From: Streptomyces monashensis | GTDB lineage: Bacteria; Actinomycetota; Actinomycetes; Streptomycetales; Streptomycetaceae | DNA: 64,000 bases | Direction of reading: 5' to 3' | Assembly (NCBI RefSeq): GCF_001866665.1 | Contig: NZ_MLYO01000015.1 | Location: 108,804 to 172,803, forward strand | Shown here: positions 1 through 9,286 of the stretch, in pieces | How positions within the stretch are numbered: the stretch's first letter is position 1 | Layout: the number at the start of each line of letters is the position of its first letter | Translations under genes and position numbers: made by a program | Notes under the pieces: model-generated | What the model was told of the DNA's origin: nothing | The model's database searches: none | Seen by the model: the letters and a program-made list of their open reading frames with translations, nothing else

Positions 1-193
1 CGGTCTCGGGCGTAGAGGTCACGGTCGGCGAAGAACTGGAACATCGCCGCGTAGTCGTGGCCGAAGTCGGGGACGGCGGCAAGTAAATCGTCGTGCGGCA
101 TCGGGACGTAGGCGCTGGAGGTGCCCGTGACCTGGGTGAAGGCGGCGGCGATCTCGTTGCCGGTGAGGCTGTCGCCGATCATCGCGAGGCGAC
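1..193 (-). pseudogene. NmrA-like NAD(P)-binding protein, C-terminal fragment
   Basis: Reading the minus strand from about 193 to the window edge gives an open frame with strict G/C third positions. It resembles the C-terminal half of NmrA/HSCARG-family NAD(P)H-binding proteins: a DSLTGNEIAAAFTQVTG-like helix, then a MPHDDLLA stretch and a FFADRDLY end. The N-terminal Rossmann half is absent: at about 190 the frame runs into sequence of a different gene family. The 3' end lies outside the window. It is therefore a 5'-truncated remnant, not a working oxidoreductase or redox sensor. The family assignment is by eye. Confidence 0.5.
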
Positions 194-345
194 GAGGCCG
201 AAGCCGCCGCCGCGTGCCGCCTCCGGGAGCCGGGTGTGCCCACCGCCGTCATCGCTCACCGTCGCCTCCAGCCGTCGGCCGTCGCACCGGAGCCGCACGA
301 CGACCCACGCCGCCTTCCCAAGGAGACACACCTCTACGGCCCTGT
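183..345 (-). pseudogene. sensor histidine kinase ATPase-domain fragment
   Basis: A short minus-strand frame carries a stretch typical of the HATPase domain of NarL/LuxR-linked sensor kinases: a VVRLRCDGRRLE strand, then an SDDGGG turn (G1-like box) and a GGGFGLV segment (G2-like box). Everything before it (dimerisation and phospho-acceptor domains) and the end after GLV are missing, and the frame closes at the junction with the NmrA-like fragment. This is a relic joined end to end with an unrelated gene. Confidence 0.45.
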
Positions 346-492
346 TGGGCGCCGACAGTTTGGGCAACGCCAGCCGTAGCAGCAACGGCATCCGCATCAA
401 GTTCTCGTCTGGCAACGGCGAAACGGTCCAACAGGTGACGTACAACAACACCTGCCTGACCAAGGTGAAGTACCCGCTGGGCGTCGACGCTC
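345..492 (+). pseudogene. unrecognised protein fragment
   Basis: A stretch of about 48 codons on the plus strand has nearly all third positions G or C and an Asn/Thr/Lys-rich composition (around NNTCLTKVKYPLG), which looks like genuine coding sequence of a secreted or surface protein rather than chance. No start or stop fits it, and the frame beyond about 492 loses coding character. I do not recognise the family. It is the third of three unrelated fragments packed into the first 500 bases. Confidence 0.3.
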
Positions 493-627
493 TCGGTGAG
501 CGGCAGCGGTTCCGTACCGTCCTGCGCGATTCCCTCCTTCCCGAGCTTGCAGCCTCCGCCGAGGATCACCGCACTGCTCGACGGGGCAGCTGTGACATCG
601 CGCGTGCCCCGTTCCGTGGCCTGTCGG

Positions 628-1305
628 CTACCGGTCTCCTGGCAGCAGATGCTGGTCGACCTGCGTGAACGACCAGGATCCGGACCGGCGGCGGAAAACC
701 CACACGAGGTCGAAGCGGTCCGGCCAGGTGGCCGGCGTCCCGGGGGTGTCCGCCGCGCCGAGCCCGGCCACGATGGCGGGGATCCGGCTGTGCTCCCAGC
801 AGATCAGTACAGGGCCCGGCGCGGTCAGCGCGGCCTGCGCGAGTCGGCGCTCGGACCCTTCGGCGAAGTCGGTGTCGACGGTCAGCCCGAGGTCTTTGGC
901 CAGCGGGGTCACGGTCTGGCGCATGCGATGGGCTCCCGCGTTCGGGCCCTGGTCGGCAGCGGCGAACACCGTTTCCGGTCGTGCCAGTCCCGCCCTGGGC
1001 GGCGAGAACAGCTTCGGGAGTGCGTGTGCCCGCTCCCAGCCCCGGGCCGTCAACGACTTGCTGTCCGGTCGCCCGGAGTCGTCCATCCCGCTCTGCCCGG
1101 AGGTGGGCTTTTCGCCGTGCCGGATCACCATCACTACGGTCCCGTCAGCGGCATTCACCGTGGGCGAACCGGCCGCCGTGGCTTTCTTGTGCGAGTCGCC
1201 ACATCCGACGCCGAATTGGGCGACCGATGCAAGGCCAGCGCCCAGGAGCAGGCGACGAGCCACAGGGGCGGAGGACAGCGAGGGGGGTTGACCGACTGCA
1301 CGCAC
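628..1305 (-). CDS. secreted histidine phosphatase family protein
   Basis: 225 residues. The N-terminus has a twin-arginine-like motif (RRLLLGAG, residues about 18-25), a hydrophobic segment and a Cys in VGCGDS, suggesting Tat export and possibly lipid attachment, although the lipobox is not canonical. The mature domain starts with the RHGEK signature of the phosphoglycerate-mutase-like histidine phosphatase superfamily (phospho-histidine nucleophile). It continues with the RMRQTV segment and ends with ICWEHSRI, which supplies the second catalytic His. Family members hydrolyse phosphate monoesters or act as mutases; the substrate cannot be read here. The gene stands alone between decayed regions but is intact from start to stop. 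Confidence 0.85.
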   Translation of the reverse strand: MRAVGQPPSLSSAPVARRLLLGAGLASVAQFGVGCGDSHKKATAAGSPTVNAADGTVVMVIRHGEKPTSGQSGMDDSGRPDSKSLTARGWERAHALPKLFSPPRAGLARPETVFAAADQGPNAGAHRMRQTVTPLAKDLGLTVDTDFAEGSERRLAQAALTAPGPVLICWEHSRIPAIVAGLGAADTPGTPATWPDRFDLVWVFRRRSGSWSFTQVDQHLLPGDR

Positions 1306-1639
1306 GAGCCGACCCTACGCCGACGACGGCGCGGTTTGCTTGTGCATGCGAGGAGATTGCGAGGAGTTGACAGGCTGTTGGCCTGCGCCGACGGCCCGCC
1401 GGTCGGCCTCTACGGGATCAGGCCGGAACGGCGTAGGCGGGAAGTCGCCGGTGGAACTGCTGCCCACGACGCGGGCGCTCAGGCGGCTATCAACCCGTCG
1501 GTCACGTGATTGACTCACAGGTAGGGCACACCATGACCCGTGGGAAGTACCTCCAACGGTGCGTAGAAGACCCAGTATGTCGAGTCGTGGAAGTCGCACG
1601 GTTCCGTCCTCACGAATGAGTGCCCGGAGAACGCCGAGA
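1306..1639. other. gene-free stretch
   Basis: No frame in these 334 bases has sustained third-position G/C bias together with a plausible start. It lies between the histidine phosphatase start and the decayed trans-sulfuration gene and probably holds the phosphatase promoter. I see no RNA gene or strong hairpin. Confidence 0.4.
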
Positions 1640-2395
1640 GCTGGTTTCTCGGCCGCTCTTCGACGAACTCCTCGTCTGCGAGTGCGCGGGGTCGTCTCGT
1701 TCGCTGATCCCGGGCCGCGCGCGGACGCTTCCGGAGTGGTGGTGGCCGTGGGTCACGTCGGGACGATCTACCAGGCGGCGAATGCTGTCTGCCTGGGCCG
1801 TGCTACGCGGGGCGGTGAAGCCTCTGCCGAACGGCGTGGTGTGACAAGCCCCGGGGTGGTGCACGTGGCTGACGGTCGAGTGCCGGCTCAGGGCCTCTGC
1901 CAGGGCCAGGCCGTTGTCGTGGTGCGGGGGCACGCGGAGGGAGAGGGCGCGGATGCCGCGAGCAGCAGCCAGGCCTCGATGGGGCCGAGGGTGACACCGG
2001 TGGGCCTTGGCGAACCGCCTCGAGGGCGCGCTGTCCACCAGCGTGGTGCTCACGCCAGGCGGGGCAGCAGGTTGAGCAGGACCGAGGCGGTGCCGCCGTA
2101 GGTGGACCGCTGGCCGATGACGTGGTCGTCGGCGGAGGCCAGGCGAGCACGGCCATGGTGATCGCTGCCATGCGGGACGCGGTGACCAGGGCCGCCTCGG
2201 TGTGCTCCAGCTCGGCGACGACGACGGCGACCCGGGCGCGGTTGGGGTTGCCGAAGCGGGTGTAGGAGTACTCGCCACGCGGCTCGACGGCGCCTGCGGG
2301 GAACGTGGGGCCGTCCTCGGCCGAGAAGCGGCTGTCCGGTAGATGGGCTGTGCGACGGCGCGGCTGGGTTGAGTCTCGCGGACGGTGTGACGAAC
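1640..2395 (-). pseudogene. PLP-dependent trans-sulfuration enzyme (cystathionine gamma-lyase/synthase family), decayed
   Basis: Reading through three minus-strand frames reconstructs pieces of a Cys/Met-metabolism PLP enzyme in the right order. First an N-terminal RAVAQPIYRTAA segment, then ARVAVVVAELEHTEAALVTAS and GMAAITMAVLA, then the HVIGQRSTYGGT loop and LLNLLPRL. The last pieces are a VSTTLVDSAL strand, a GIRALSLRVPPHHDNGLALAEAL helix and VSHVHHPG near the end. At least three frameshifts separate these pieces. The segment that should hold the PLP-binding lysine (the SATK loop) is missing: only about 60 bases separate motifs normally many tens of residues apart. The gene is clearly dead. 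Confidence 0.65.
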
Positions 2396-2576
2396 CCTCC
2401 TGAAACCGGTGCTATGCCGCCTCCGGCATGAGAAGCGAACACGGTCGGGCGGGGCCTGCGAGTGTTCGCCGGGGTGTGGCTGATGCGGCACATCCGTGCC
2501 GATGCCGTCGCGCGCTCGGGTGTACGAGCGCGTTGAGGTGTGCGTGCCTGTCGGCGGCTGCGCTCCGGTAGCGCGT

Positions 2577-3629
2577 TCACCCCGCGCCGGGCGCGGCGGC
2601 CTGCACTGTTGCCCGGCCGGCGGGGTGGCGTGCACGCCACACAAGGAAGACGGACGTGGCCGCCAGGCACCACACGGCGAGCACCACGTAGGGCTCGACG
2701 TGCTGGTTGTGCGGGAAGTAGACGGCGTTGCGCTGGGCATTGACCGACGCGCCCGGAGGCAGGAACCGCCCCAGAAAACCAAGGACTGGCGGAAGCAGCG
2801 GCCAGGCGACAGCGCCTCCGGACGACGGGTTGCCGAGGATGACCAGCAGGAGCCATGTCGGCAGCAGCGCCCAGCGGCCCAGAAAGGTGTGGAACGCGGT
2901 GAAGATCATGCCCGCCGTGACCATGGTGAACGTGCAGATCCCCCATGACTGGGCGAACGGCAGCCGCACCACGCCGAGTACCCAGTCGGCCATGACACAG
3001 ATCCACAGGCCGCCCAGCACGGAATAGCCGATGGTGGCGGCGATCCGTTCCGCGGGGCGGAGTGCCTGGGCATGCACTCCCAGCTGGATGGCACCGACGA
3101 AACCGAGGATGGTCGATCCCAGGGCGATGTAGAAGAGAGCGAGCCCCTGAGGATCGGTGGCCGGAAGTGGTTTGACGTCCCTGACCTGGACAGGGATGCT
3201 GAGCGCCCGTCCTACTGCGGGGGCGCTCTGGCCGAGCACCCGGGCGACCGACGCGCCCGCCGCGCTCGCCACATCGACCTCCACGCCAGTCGGCCGGCGC
3301 TGCAGGATGGCGAACTCCCGCTGGGCGTCGACCGCGGCGAGCGCCTTGCCGTGGTCGGGGTATGGATGGAGGACCAGCGACGTATGGAGCGCGTCCTCCA
3401 GCGCCTTGGTGAACCGCTCGCCCGGCACCGAACTTCCCGTCACTGCGACGGGGACGCGATGCGGTACGGGATTGGCCATGGCCCAGCAGTAGGCGCCGAC
3501 GAAGAGCCCGGCCAGGGCCGAGATGATCAGCGAGATCACCACCGCCGGCACGAAACGCGACGACGTCAGTCGCGACCATCCGTCCGGACGGGGCTGCCGA
3601 GGCGCCGCCGGAGACCACCGCTCGCCCAT
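2577..3629 (-). CDS. ABC-2-like / YhgE-Pip-type integral membrane protein
   Basis: 350 residues starting at the ATG of MGERWSP; a longer upstream frame is possible but has no better ribosome-binding site. Architecture: one N-terminal transmembrane helix (residues about 27-52), an extracytoplasmic domain of about 130 residues, then five further hydrophobic helices including FYIALGSTILGF, IGYSVLGGLWIC, FTMVTAGMIF, LLPTWLLLVILG and VLAVWCLAATSVFL. A PSSGGA/PLLP loop lies before the last helix. This layout (TM, external domain, TM cluster) matches the DUF3533/YhgE-Pip and ABC-2 permease-like families, involved in export or envelope functions. No ATPase partner is adjacent, so the role is open. 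Confidence 0.7.
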   Translation of the reverse strand: MGERWSPAAPRQPRPDGWSRLTSSRFVPAVVISLIISALAGLFVGAYCWAMANPVPHRVPVAVTGSSVPGERFTKALEDALHTSLVLHPYPDHGKALAAVDAQREFAILQRRPTGVEVDVASAAGASVARVLGQSAPAVGRALSIPVQVRDVKPLPATDPQGLALFYIALGSTILGFVGAIQLGVHAQALRPAERIAATIGYSVLGGLWICVMADWVLGVVRLPFAQSWGICTFTMVTAGMIFTAFHTFLGRWALLPTWLLLVILGNPSSGGAVAWPLLPPVLGFLGRFLPPGASVNAQRNAVYFPHNQHVEPYVVLAVWCLAATSVFLVWRARHPAGRATVQAAAPGAG

Positions 3630-4329
3630 GGCCGTGATCGTATGGGGGGCGGGCGGCGATACCTGGCTGCCGCACCGCACGCATCCGGCGAATGCGGCCC
3701 GGGTTCACTGTTCGGCGACAGGTTCCAGGACGAACACCGGGAACTGTCGTGAGGTCTTCCTCTGCACGTCGGCGTACCTTCGGCCTGGCCCTGCAGCCTC
3801 GCGAATCCGGACGCGTCAGCGGCAACCTTCGAAGACCCCGCGGCTACCACCGCGGCCTGCTGCGATCCAGGTATCTGTCGGCCATGGTCAGCCTGTGCTG
3901 CTGCCCGGTCTCGAAGGCGTGCTACGACCGTGAACAGAGCGAAGGCAAGGGAGACAAGCAGGCGGTCTCGATGGATTCCGCGCGGGCGGCGACGAAGCAC
4001 ACGACGCGACCACCCGTTCCGAGCTGGTCGCCGCGGTGACTCGCCAACTTCCTCTATTCCTGACTCAGCAACCCGAAGGCTTCTACGGTCACGCCCGCCA
4101 TGCCGACGGCCGAACCGTGAAGTTGTCGCTCATAGTTCCTCCTCGACTCCGCGGCCGCCACGGCGTTGGCGCACCGATTCTGAGCAACTGCGGCCCGGCA
4201 CCGGGAGTGAGGTCGCGTCAAGCGACCGGGCGCGGCCGGGCGGACCCGGCGGCCTGGAGAGTGGCGGTGTCGCTGCGGCTGCTCGTGCGGCGCGGGGTGC
4301 TCTGAGGTGGCCGGGCCGGTACTCGCCGG
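3630..4329. other. gene-free stretch of about 700 bases
   Basis: No frame shows coding character. It separates the stop of the sensor kinase (minus strand, 4330) from the start of the ABC-2-like gene. A plus-strand frame at 4036-4305 is open but has mixed third positions and no recognisable motif, so I leave it out. Confidence 0.4.
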
Positions 4330-5784
4330 TCAGCGCGGCGCGGCGGCCGAGTTGGCGGTCGGTGCCGTACGCGATGGGAGGCGGGAGGCGGGGTCGAGGG
4401 TGAAGCCGATGATCGCGCCGCCGCCGGTGCGGTTGCGAGCGAAGGCCGTGCCGCCATGGGCGACGGCGACGGCGTGCACGATCGCCAGGCCCAGCCCGGA
4501 GCCGGGCAGGCTCCGGGCGCTGTCGGCGCGGTAGAAACGGTCGAAGACGCGGGGCAGGTCGGCTTCGGCGATGCCCGGTCCGCGGTCGCGCACCTCCACG
4601 TGGGTGCCGGTGATGGCGACTTCTATCGGGTCGGTTCCGTCGTGGTCGAATTTGGCCGCGTTCTCCAGGAGATTGGTCAGTGCCCGCTGTACCGCGTCCG
4701 GCCGGGCGCGCACGACGGTGTCGTCGGCCTCGACGAGGATCTCCCGGCCGGTGCGGCGCCGGGCGAGGGCGGTCGCGTCCTCGGCCAGGGTACTCAGAAC
4801 GATCTCTGTGGGCTGTTCGGCGTTCCGGTCGCCGGCGGCGAGGTCGACCAGTTCGTTGACGAGGTTGACCAGTTCGCGGGTCTCGCTCTTCATGTCCGCG
4901 ATCAGGTCCGCCTTGGCCTGGGGAGGCAGTTGGTCTATGCGGTCCAGGAGGGCTGCGTTGGCTTGCAGAGACGTCAGCGGGGTACGCAGTTCGTGTCCGG
5001 CGTCCTGTACCAGCCGCCGCTGCACCTCCTCAGAGGCCGCGAGCCTGCCGAGCATCCCGTCGAACGCCCGCCCCAGACGGCCGACTTCGTCCGGCCCGGC
5101 AACCGGGACCTCGGTGTCCAGCCGGCCGGTGCGGGCCACGTCCTCGGCGACCCGGGTCAGCCGGACCAGTCGCCCGGCGATCCGGCGCGCCAGCCACCAG
5201 CCCGCCAGGCCCGCCACGACGAGGACGACCGCGCTCAGCTCGACAGTGCGTTCCTTCAGTTGCCTGAGCAGGTCCTCGGTGTCGCTGTACTGCTGCGCCA
5301 CCTGCACGGCGCCCCGGCCGCCGCCCAGCGCGACGGTGGCGACGCGGTAGCGGTCCCCCTGGATCTGGGTCTTGTAGTAGATGGTGTGGCCGGCCTTGGC
5401 GTGCGAGGCCGCGGCGCGGTCGGCCGCGCGGACCGGCAGCGCCGGGAAGCCGCGCTCCTCGACGCGGCCGGCGCGGCCGAGGACCTGGACGTCGGTGCGT
5501 ATGCGGCGTGAGAGATCGTCGCGGGGACTGTTACGGTCGGGACTGACGCTGAAGTAGTCGGTCGGCGAGAGGCGCTGCTGGGCGACCTGCTGGTGCAGGT
5601 CGTTGACGACGCCGCGGAAGACGTCGTCCTGATCGACACGCACCATCCGGGCCGCCGCGTTGTAGCTGAGGACGCCGCCGAGGAGGGTGGTGGCGGCGGT
5701 GACGCAGGCGAAGGAGAGGGCGAACACCGTGCCCAGGCTGCGGCGGGGGTGCAGGATCGCGAGCCGGTGTCTTGTGCTGTCCAT
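4330..5784 (-). CDS. HAMP-domain sensor histidine kinase (orphan)
   Basis: 484 residues, complete two-component sensor kinase. Transmembrane helix 1 is about residues 19-45, the extracytoplasmic sensor region 46-180, transmembrane helix 2 about 183-204 and a HAMP linker about 205-258. The HisKA domain has the phospho-acceptor in DAGHELRTPLTS (His264). The ATPase domain has the N box NLLENAAKF (Asn375 region), DRGPGI (G1) and GSGLGLAIV (G2). The pattern resembles MprB/BaeS-type envelope-stress kinases. A response regulator gene normally lies directly upstream; here the upstream 1 kb has none, so the kinase is an orphan or its partner has been lost. The start is supported by a GAGGAAG site. Confidence 0.92.
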   Translation of the reverse strand: MDSTRHRLAILHPRRSLGTVFALSFACVTAATTLLGGVLSYNAAARMVRVDQDDVFRGVVNDLHQQVAQQRLSPTDYFSVSPDRNSPRDDLSRRIRTDVQVLGRAGRVEERGFPALPVRAADRAAASHAKAGHTIYYKTQIQGDRYRVATVALGGGRGAVQVAQQYSDTEDLLRQLKERTVELSAVVLVVAGLAGWWLARRIAGRLVRLTRVAEDVARTGRLDTEVPVAGPDEVGRLGRAFDGMLGRLAASEEVQRRLVQDAGHELRTPLTSLQANAALLDRIDQLPPQAKADLIADMKSETRELVNLVNELVDLAAGDRNAEQPTEIVLSTLAEDATALARRRTGREILVEADDTVVRARPDAVQRALTNLLENAAKFDHDGTDPIEVAITGTHVEVRDRGPGIAEADLPRVFDRFYRADSARSLPGSGLGLAIVHAVAVAHGGTAFARNRTGGGAIIGFTLDPASRLPSRTAPTANSAAAPR

Positions 5785-6843
5785 GGTGGGGCTTCCTCTG
5801 GGGCGGTCGGCGTCGCCAGTGTGCCTGGTCGACCGCCGCCGACGGCAGCGCTCGGGGGCCGTCAGTGACTGCTCTTACTGGCCTCTCACCAGTAGCTTTC
5901 CCATGACCGCCGCCGGGAGACGCCGCTACACCGCCGTCGCTGCGAGAGCTGGATCTTCGATCGGCAGTGCGGACGCCGTTCCGAGTCGTCCATGAATCGG
6001 GCGGTCAGCCCGCCGCGGCACGAGGGTGCGCCATGCCTCGGAACCTCCTTCTGGGCAGATTCCGGCAGCTGATCTCCAGCATGCGGTCCTGGGGCTTCCG
6101 GCCGTGGTCGAGCAGGTAATCGATTGGCATCCGCCCAAGCGCCGGCCATGGTCCGCCGAGCGGCTGCCGACGACGGGTTTGGGGCTACGCGCGGTGTCGA
6201 AGGCCGCGATGGTGCGGTGGTACGCGCCGTGGCCGCGGTGGAGGAGGCCCGGTCAGATGTCGCGCGTGGCGCGAGACAGGGCAGGGAATGATCCGGCCGG
6301 GTGTCGTACTGCGTGGCGGACGTCGTACTGCAGAGACGACCGGTTCCTTTTCCGGCTCAGACTTCGGCACGGCTGACTCCGTGGTCCACGACAGCCCCCG
6401 GCCGGCGATGCAGCACAAAGCGAGTAATACGGCCGTCGCGCAATGCCGTGCGACCGGGCGGGACGGGGGTGTCCGCTGGAACGCGCCCCGAGCAGGGCAT
6501 GGCCCTCGGCCGCCTCCACCCCTGGCTCGCCAGCGCTGCGGCCCTCCTTGCCGGTGTGTGGGCTGGGCTTGCCCGGCTTCCGACGAGCACGTCCCGTTGC
6601 TGGTGTGCGGCACCGCGGTCCTCGCCCCGGCTGCCGCCGTGCTCGTCTTCGGCCGCTCCCGACAGGCCAACAGAGATCACACTGCCAAGCGATTATTGAC
6701 GTGTCCTTGACCGCATCTCTCAACTCTGCACACCTGATGCGGGGTTAGCCTCACCGGGCGAATCGCGTCCCGCTGCACCGGGGCCGTACCTGCGCCCGCA
6801 CCACCCAAGACGGAATGATCTCCGCAGAGTTGGGGGAATCGCC
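5785..6843. other. gene-poor stretch of about 1 kb with a possible membrane-protein relic
   Basis: No complete gene is visible. At 6497-6710 on the plus strand two adjacent frames carry hydrophobic pieces (HPWLASAAALLAGVWAGLA, then VPLLVCGTAVLAPAAAVLVFG). Joined across one frameshift they would make a small two-helix membrane protein; this is suggestive only. The lost response regulator partner of the kinase is not here. The last 100 bases should hold the promoter of the BNR-repeat gene. Confidence 0.3.
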
Positions 6844-8418
6844 ATGCGCACACGCACAAGAGCGTCTCTCGTGGCCACCGCGGCCGCGTTCCTGCTCGTC
6901 GCCACTGCGGGCAGTTCCGCTGCCACGGGCGACGGCCAGCCGGTCGGTCTCGTATCGCCCGGCGATCCCTATGCCTCCTGTGACACCAGCGGCGACGGGA
7001 CCGGTACCAACTACGCCTCGGCGGAGGACGAGCCGTACGTCACCGTGTCCCCTCGTGATCCGCGCGACGCGGTCGGCATCTTCCAGCAGGACCGTTGGTC
7101 CAACGGCGGCGCCCGCGGCCTGACCGCCACGTACACGCACGACGGGCGGCACTTCACCGAGACTCCGTTGCCGTTCTCTCACTGCGCGCCGGGCGGGCTG
7201 AACTACCAGAGAGCGTCGGACGGATGGGTGAGCACCGGTCCCGACGGCACGGTCTACGCCAGCGGCCTCGTGCTCGACGCCACCGACGCACGCAACGGCG
7301 TGGCGGCCTCGACTTCGTACGATGGCGGGCGCACCTGGACGCACACGACATCCCTGATCGAGGACACGCAGGCCCAGTTCTCCGACGACAAGAACTCCGT
7401 CACCGCGGACCCCGTCCACCCCGGTGTCGCCTACCAGGTCTGGGACCGAATCGACGAGGACGACGCCGCCAAGGTCTACGACGGCCCCTCCTACATCTCC
7501 ATCACCCGCGACGGCGGACGGCACTGGTCGACGGCCCGTCCGTTCGTGGACACCTCGGTCGTCCCCCACTCACAGACCATCGGGAACGTCATCGTCGTCG
7601 ACCCGCGCACCGACACCCTCTACGACGTCTTCGACTGGCAGACCTACGACATCGACTACACGACCGGCACTTTCACGCCCACCGACCTCCACTTCGCCGT
7701 GGTCAGGTCCACCGACCAGGGCCGCACGTGGAGCAAGCCGGTCACGATCGCCAAGGACACGTCCGTACCCGAGGTCGATCCCAATGCTCCCACCGACTCC
7801 ACCAAGTCCCTGCGGGCAGGCGGCGATCTCCCGAGCGTGGCCATCGATCCGCACACCGGTGAGCTGTACGTCGCTTACGAGGGCTCGGACTTCAGCGCGG
7901 GTGCCTACAACTCCGTCGAGCTGACGCACTCCGTCGACGGCGGTCGTACCTGGTCGGCCCCGAAGCGGGTCAACCAGGTCGCCTCCGCCCCCGCCTTCAC
8001 ACCTTCCATCAGCGTGGACGCCCGCGGTACGGTCGCGCTCACCTACTACGACCTGCGCTACCTCACCGCAGGGAACACCACGACCCTGCCCGCCGCAGCC
8101 TGGCTGCTCACTTTCCCGCGTGGGGCCGAGGAGCACCCGACCGAACGCCGCATCTCACGCGTCTTCGACTGGCTTCGGGCCCCCTCCGCCGGGGGGCACT
8201 TCCTCGGCGACTACGAGGGTCTCGCCGCCGACAGCCCCTTTGCCGTACGGCCGCTGTTCGTGGAGACCAACGACAACGCACCGCAGAACTCCACGGACGC
8301 CTACAGCGGGATCTTCCCCACCGGCATGGGATACGGACCCGTTGCTGCGGCCACGGCAACGACCCCATCGTCCGCGACGGGACCTCTGGCAGCCCGGCCG
8401 CACCGACTCGTCCGCTGA
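6844..8418 (+). CDS. secreted BNR/Asp-box (sialidase-like) protein
   Basis: 524 residues with a clear Sec signal peptide (RTRTRASLV, hydrophobic core, AGSSAA-ATG cleavage region at about residue 28). Four Asp boxes of the S/T-x-D-x-G-x-x-W type are visible: SYDGGRTW, TRDGGRHW, STDQGRTW and SVDGGRTW, spaced along the chain as in six-bladed beta-propellers of sialidases and other exo-glycosidases. The arginine triad of true sialidases is not obvious, so the enzyme may be a related propeller glycosidase or a carbohydrate-binding protein. The late HFLGDYEGLAA segment is conserved in similar actinobacterial exported proteins. It stands alone on the plus strand, with an IS630 relic just downstream. 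Confidence 0.85.
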   Translation: MRTRTRASLVATAAAFLLVATAGSSAATGDGQPVGLVSPGDPYASCDTSGDGTGTNYASAEDEPYVTVSPRDPRDAVGIFQQDRWSNGGARGLTATYTHDGRHFTETPLPFSHCAPGGLNYQRASDGWVSTGPDGTVYASGLVLDATDARNGVAASTSYDGGRTWTHTTSLIEDTQAQFSDDKNSVTADPVHPGVAYQVWDRIDEDDAAKVYDGPSYISITRDGGRHWSTARPFVDTSVVPHSQTIGNVIVVDPRTDTLYDVFDWQTYDIDYTTGTFTPTDLHFAVVRSTDQGRTWSKPVTIAKDTSVPEVDPNAPTDSTKSLRAGGDLPSVAIDPHTGELYVAYEGSDFSAGAYNSVELTHSVDGGRTWSAPKRVNQVASAPAFTPSISVDARGTVALTYYDLRYLTAGNTTTLPAAAWLLTFPRGAEEHPTERRISRVFDWLRAPSAGGHFLGDYEGLAADSPFAVRPLFVETNDNAPQNSTDAYSGIFPTGMGYGPVAAATATTPSSATGPLAARPHRLVR

Positions 8419-8461
8419 TCGAAGCCCCGGCCCACAAGTTCATCCAACTTCCCTCAGAAGT

Positions 8462-8655
8462 ACCGGACTTGAACCGGGCGTGGGCGTCTGGTCGCCGTTA
8501 CGGCGCGGCCCGTTGGCCAACACCGCCCTCACCGACGACGAACATCTCGAACGCACCCTCCGCCGGGGCCTACGCCACATCCAGCTCCGCCCCGACCTGA
8601 TCGGCGGCTGCCTGGCCGACACCGGACTCACACTCATCCACCAGCCGACGCCGCC
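8462..8655 (+). pseudogene. IS630-family transposase, C-terminal fragment
   Basis: The plus-strand frame reads WSPLRRGPLANTALTDDEHL followed by RTLRRGLRHIQLRPDLIGGCL and ADTGLTL. This is the characteristic C-terminal end of actinobacterial IS630-type DDE transposases (VWS-LRR---ANTAF--DHL--TVRRGLRHIQ-). The DDE catalytic core and N-terminal HTH are missing. A separate N-terminal IS630 piece lies at 45.4-45.7 kb; whether they come from the same element cannot be told. No terminal inverted repeats are visible. Confidence 0.6.
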
Positions 8656-9117
8656 GGCGTGCGGGAGGCGCCGGCGCGGCAGCGTCCCGTGCCACCGCGC
8701 TTCAACCGCCGCCGGCGCGTTCGCCGCTGTTCTCGTCAGTGCGGTCGCGCTGCCGACTGCGGCCCCCAGCAGCCGACGGCCCCGCGTACGCGCCGGTGTC
8801 CAACTGCATGGGGGCTGATGATGGGTGACCGGGCCCGTGGCGTGGAGGATGTCCAGCTGGTGATGGCCGACAGCCACAGTGGGCCGGCGGCGCCATCCGC
8901 ACCGTTCTTCTCGGCGCGGCCTGGCGGCGGTGCCGGGTCCACTCCGTGCGGGACGTCTTCAGCGTGATCGAGAGAAGGAGGTCTGCCGCCAGCTGCCGCG
9001 CGACTCCTCCGCTCTTGGCGGCCGCCCAGCAGTTGCCGGTGTGTACGGACGGCGTCGATGTCGCTGCGGTTGAGCCCCGTACTGGATGGGCCGCTCCGCT
9101 GTGATGGTCCTCACCGC
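8656..9117. other. gene-free stretch upstream of operator-bearing region
   Basis: After the IS630 relic no frame retains coding bias. The stretch leads into the two palindromes at 9118-9179 that precede the small secreted protein gene. Confidence 0.35.
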
Positions 9118-9138
9118 GAACATGAGGCCCCCCTCGGG
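9118..9138. promoter_or_regulatory. putative TetR operator copy A
   Basis: GAACATGAGGCCCCCCTCGG matches the palindrome found at the tetR start (11234-11257) and copy B. The dyad core is GAGG-CCCC-CCTC, imperfect in the centre. See operator C for the perfect form. Confidence 0.5.
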
Positions 9139-9154
9139 TACGCTGGGCGGGGCC

Positions 9155-9179
9155 GAACATGAGGGACCCCTCAGGATTC
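9155..9179. promoter_or_regulatory. putative TetR operator copy B
   Basis: GAACATGAGGGACCCCTCAG is followed by GATTC. It shares ACATGAGG, the CCCCTC arm and the trailing GATTC with operator C at the tetR start. It lies about 110 bases before the start of the small secreted protein gene, in the right place to control it. Confidence 0.55.
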
Positions 9180-9286
9180 CCCCGCTGCTCGACACCCGGC
9201 TGATCCGGGATTTCTGGGTCACAGAACACGGACATGACAGCGACCGCCGAGTCGGCGGAATCGCGGCACATCACAAGGAAATGACT

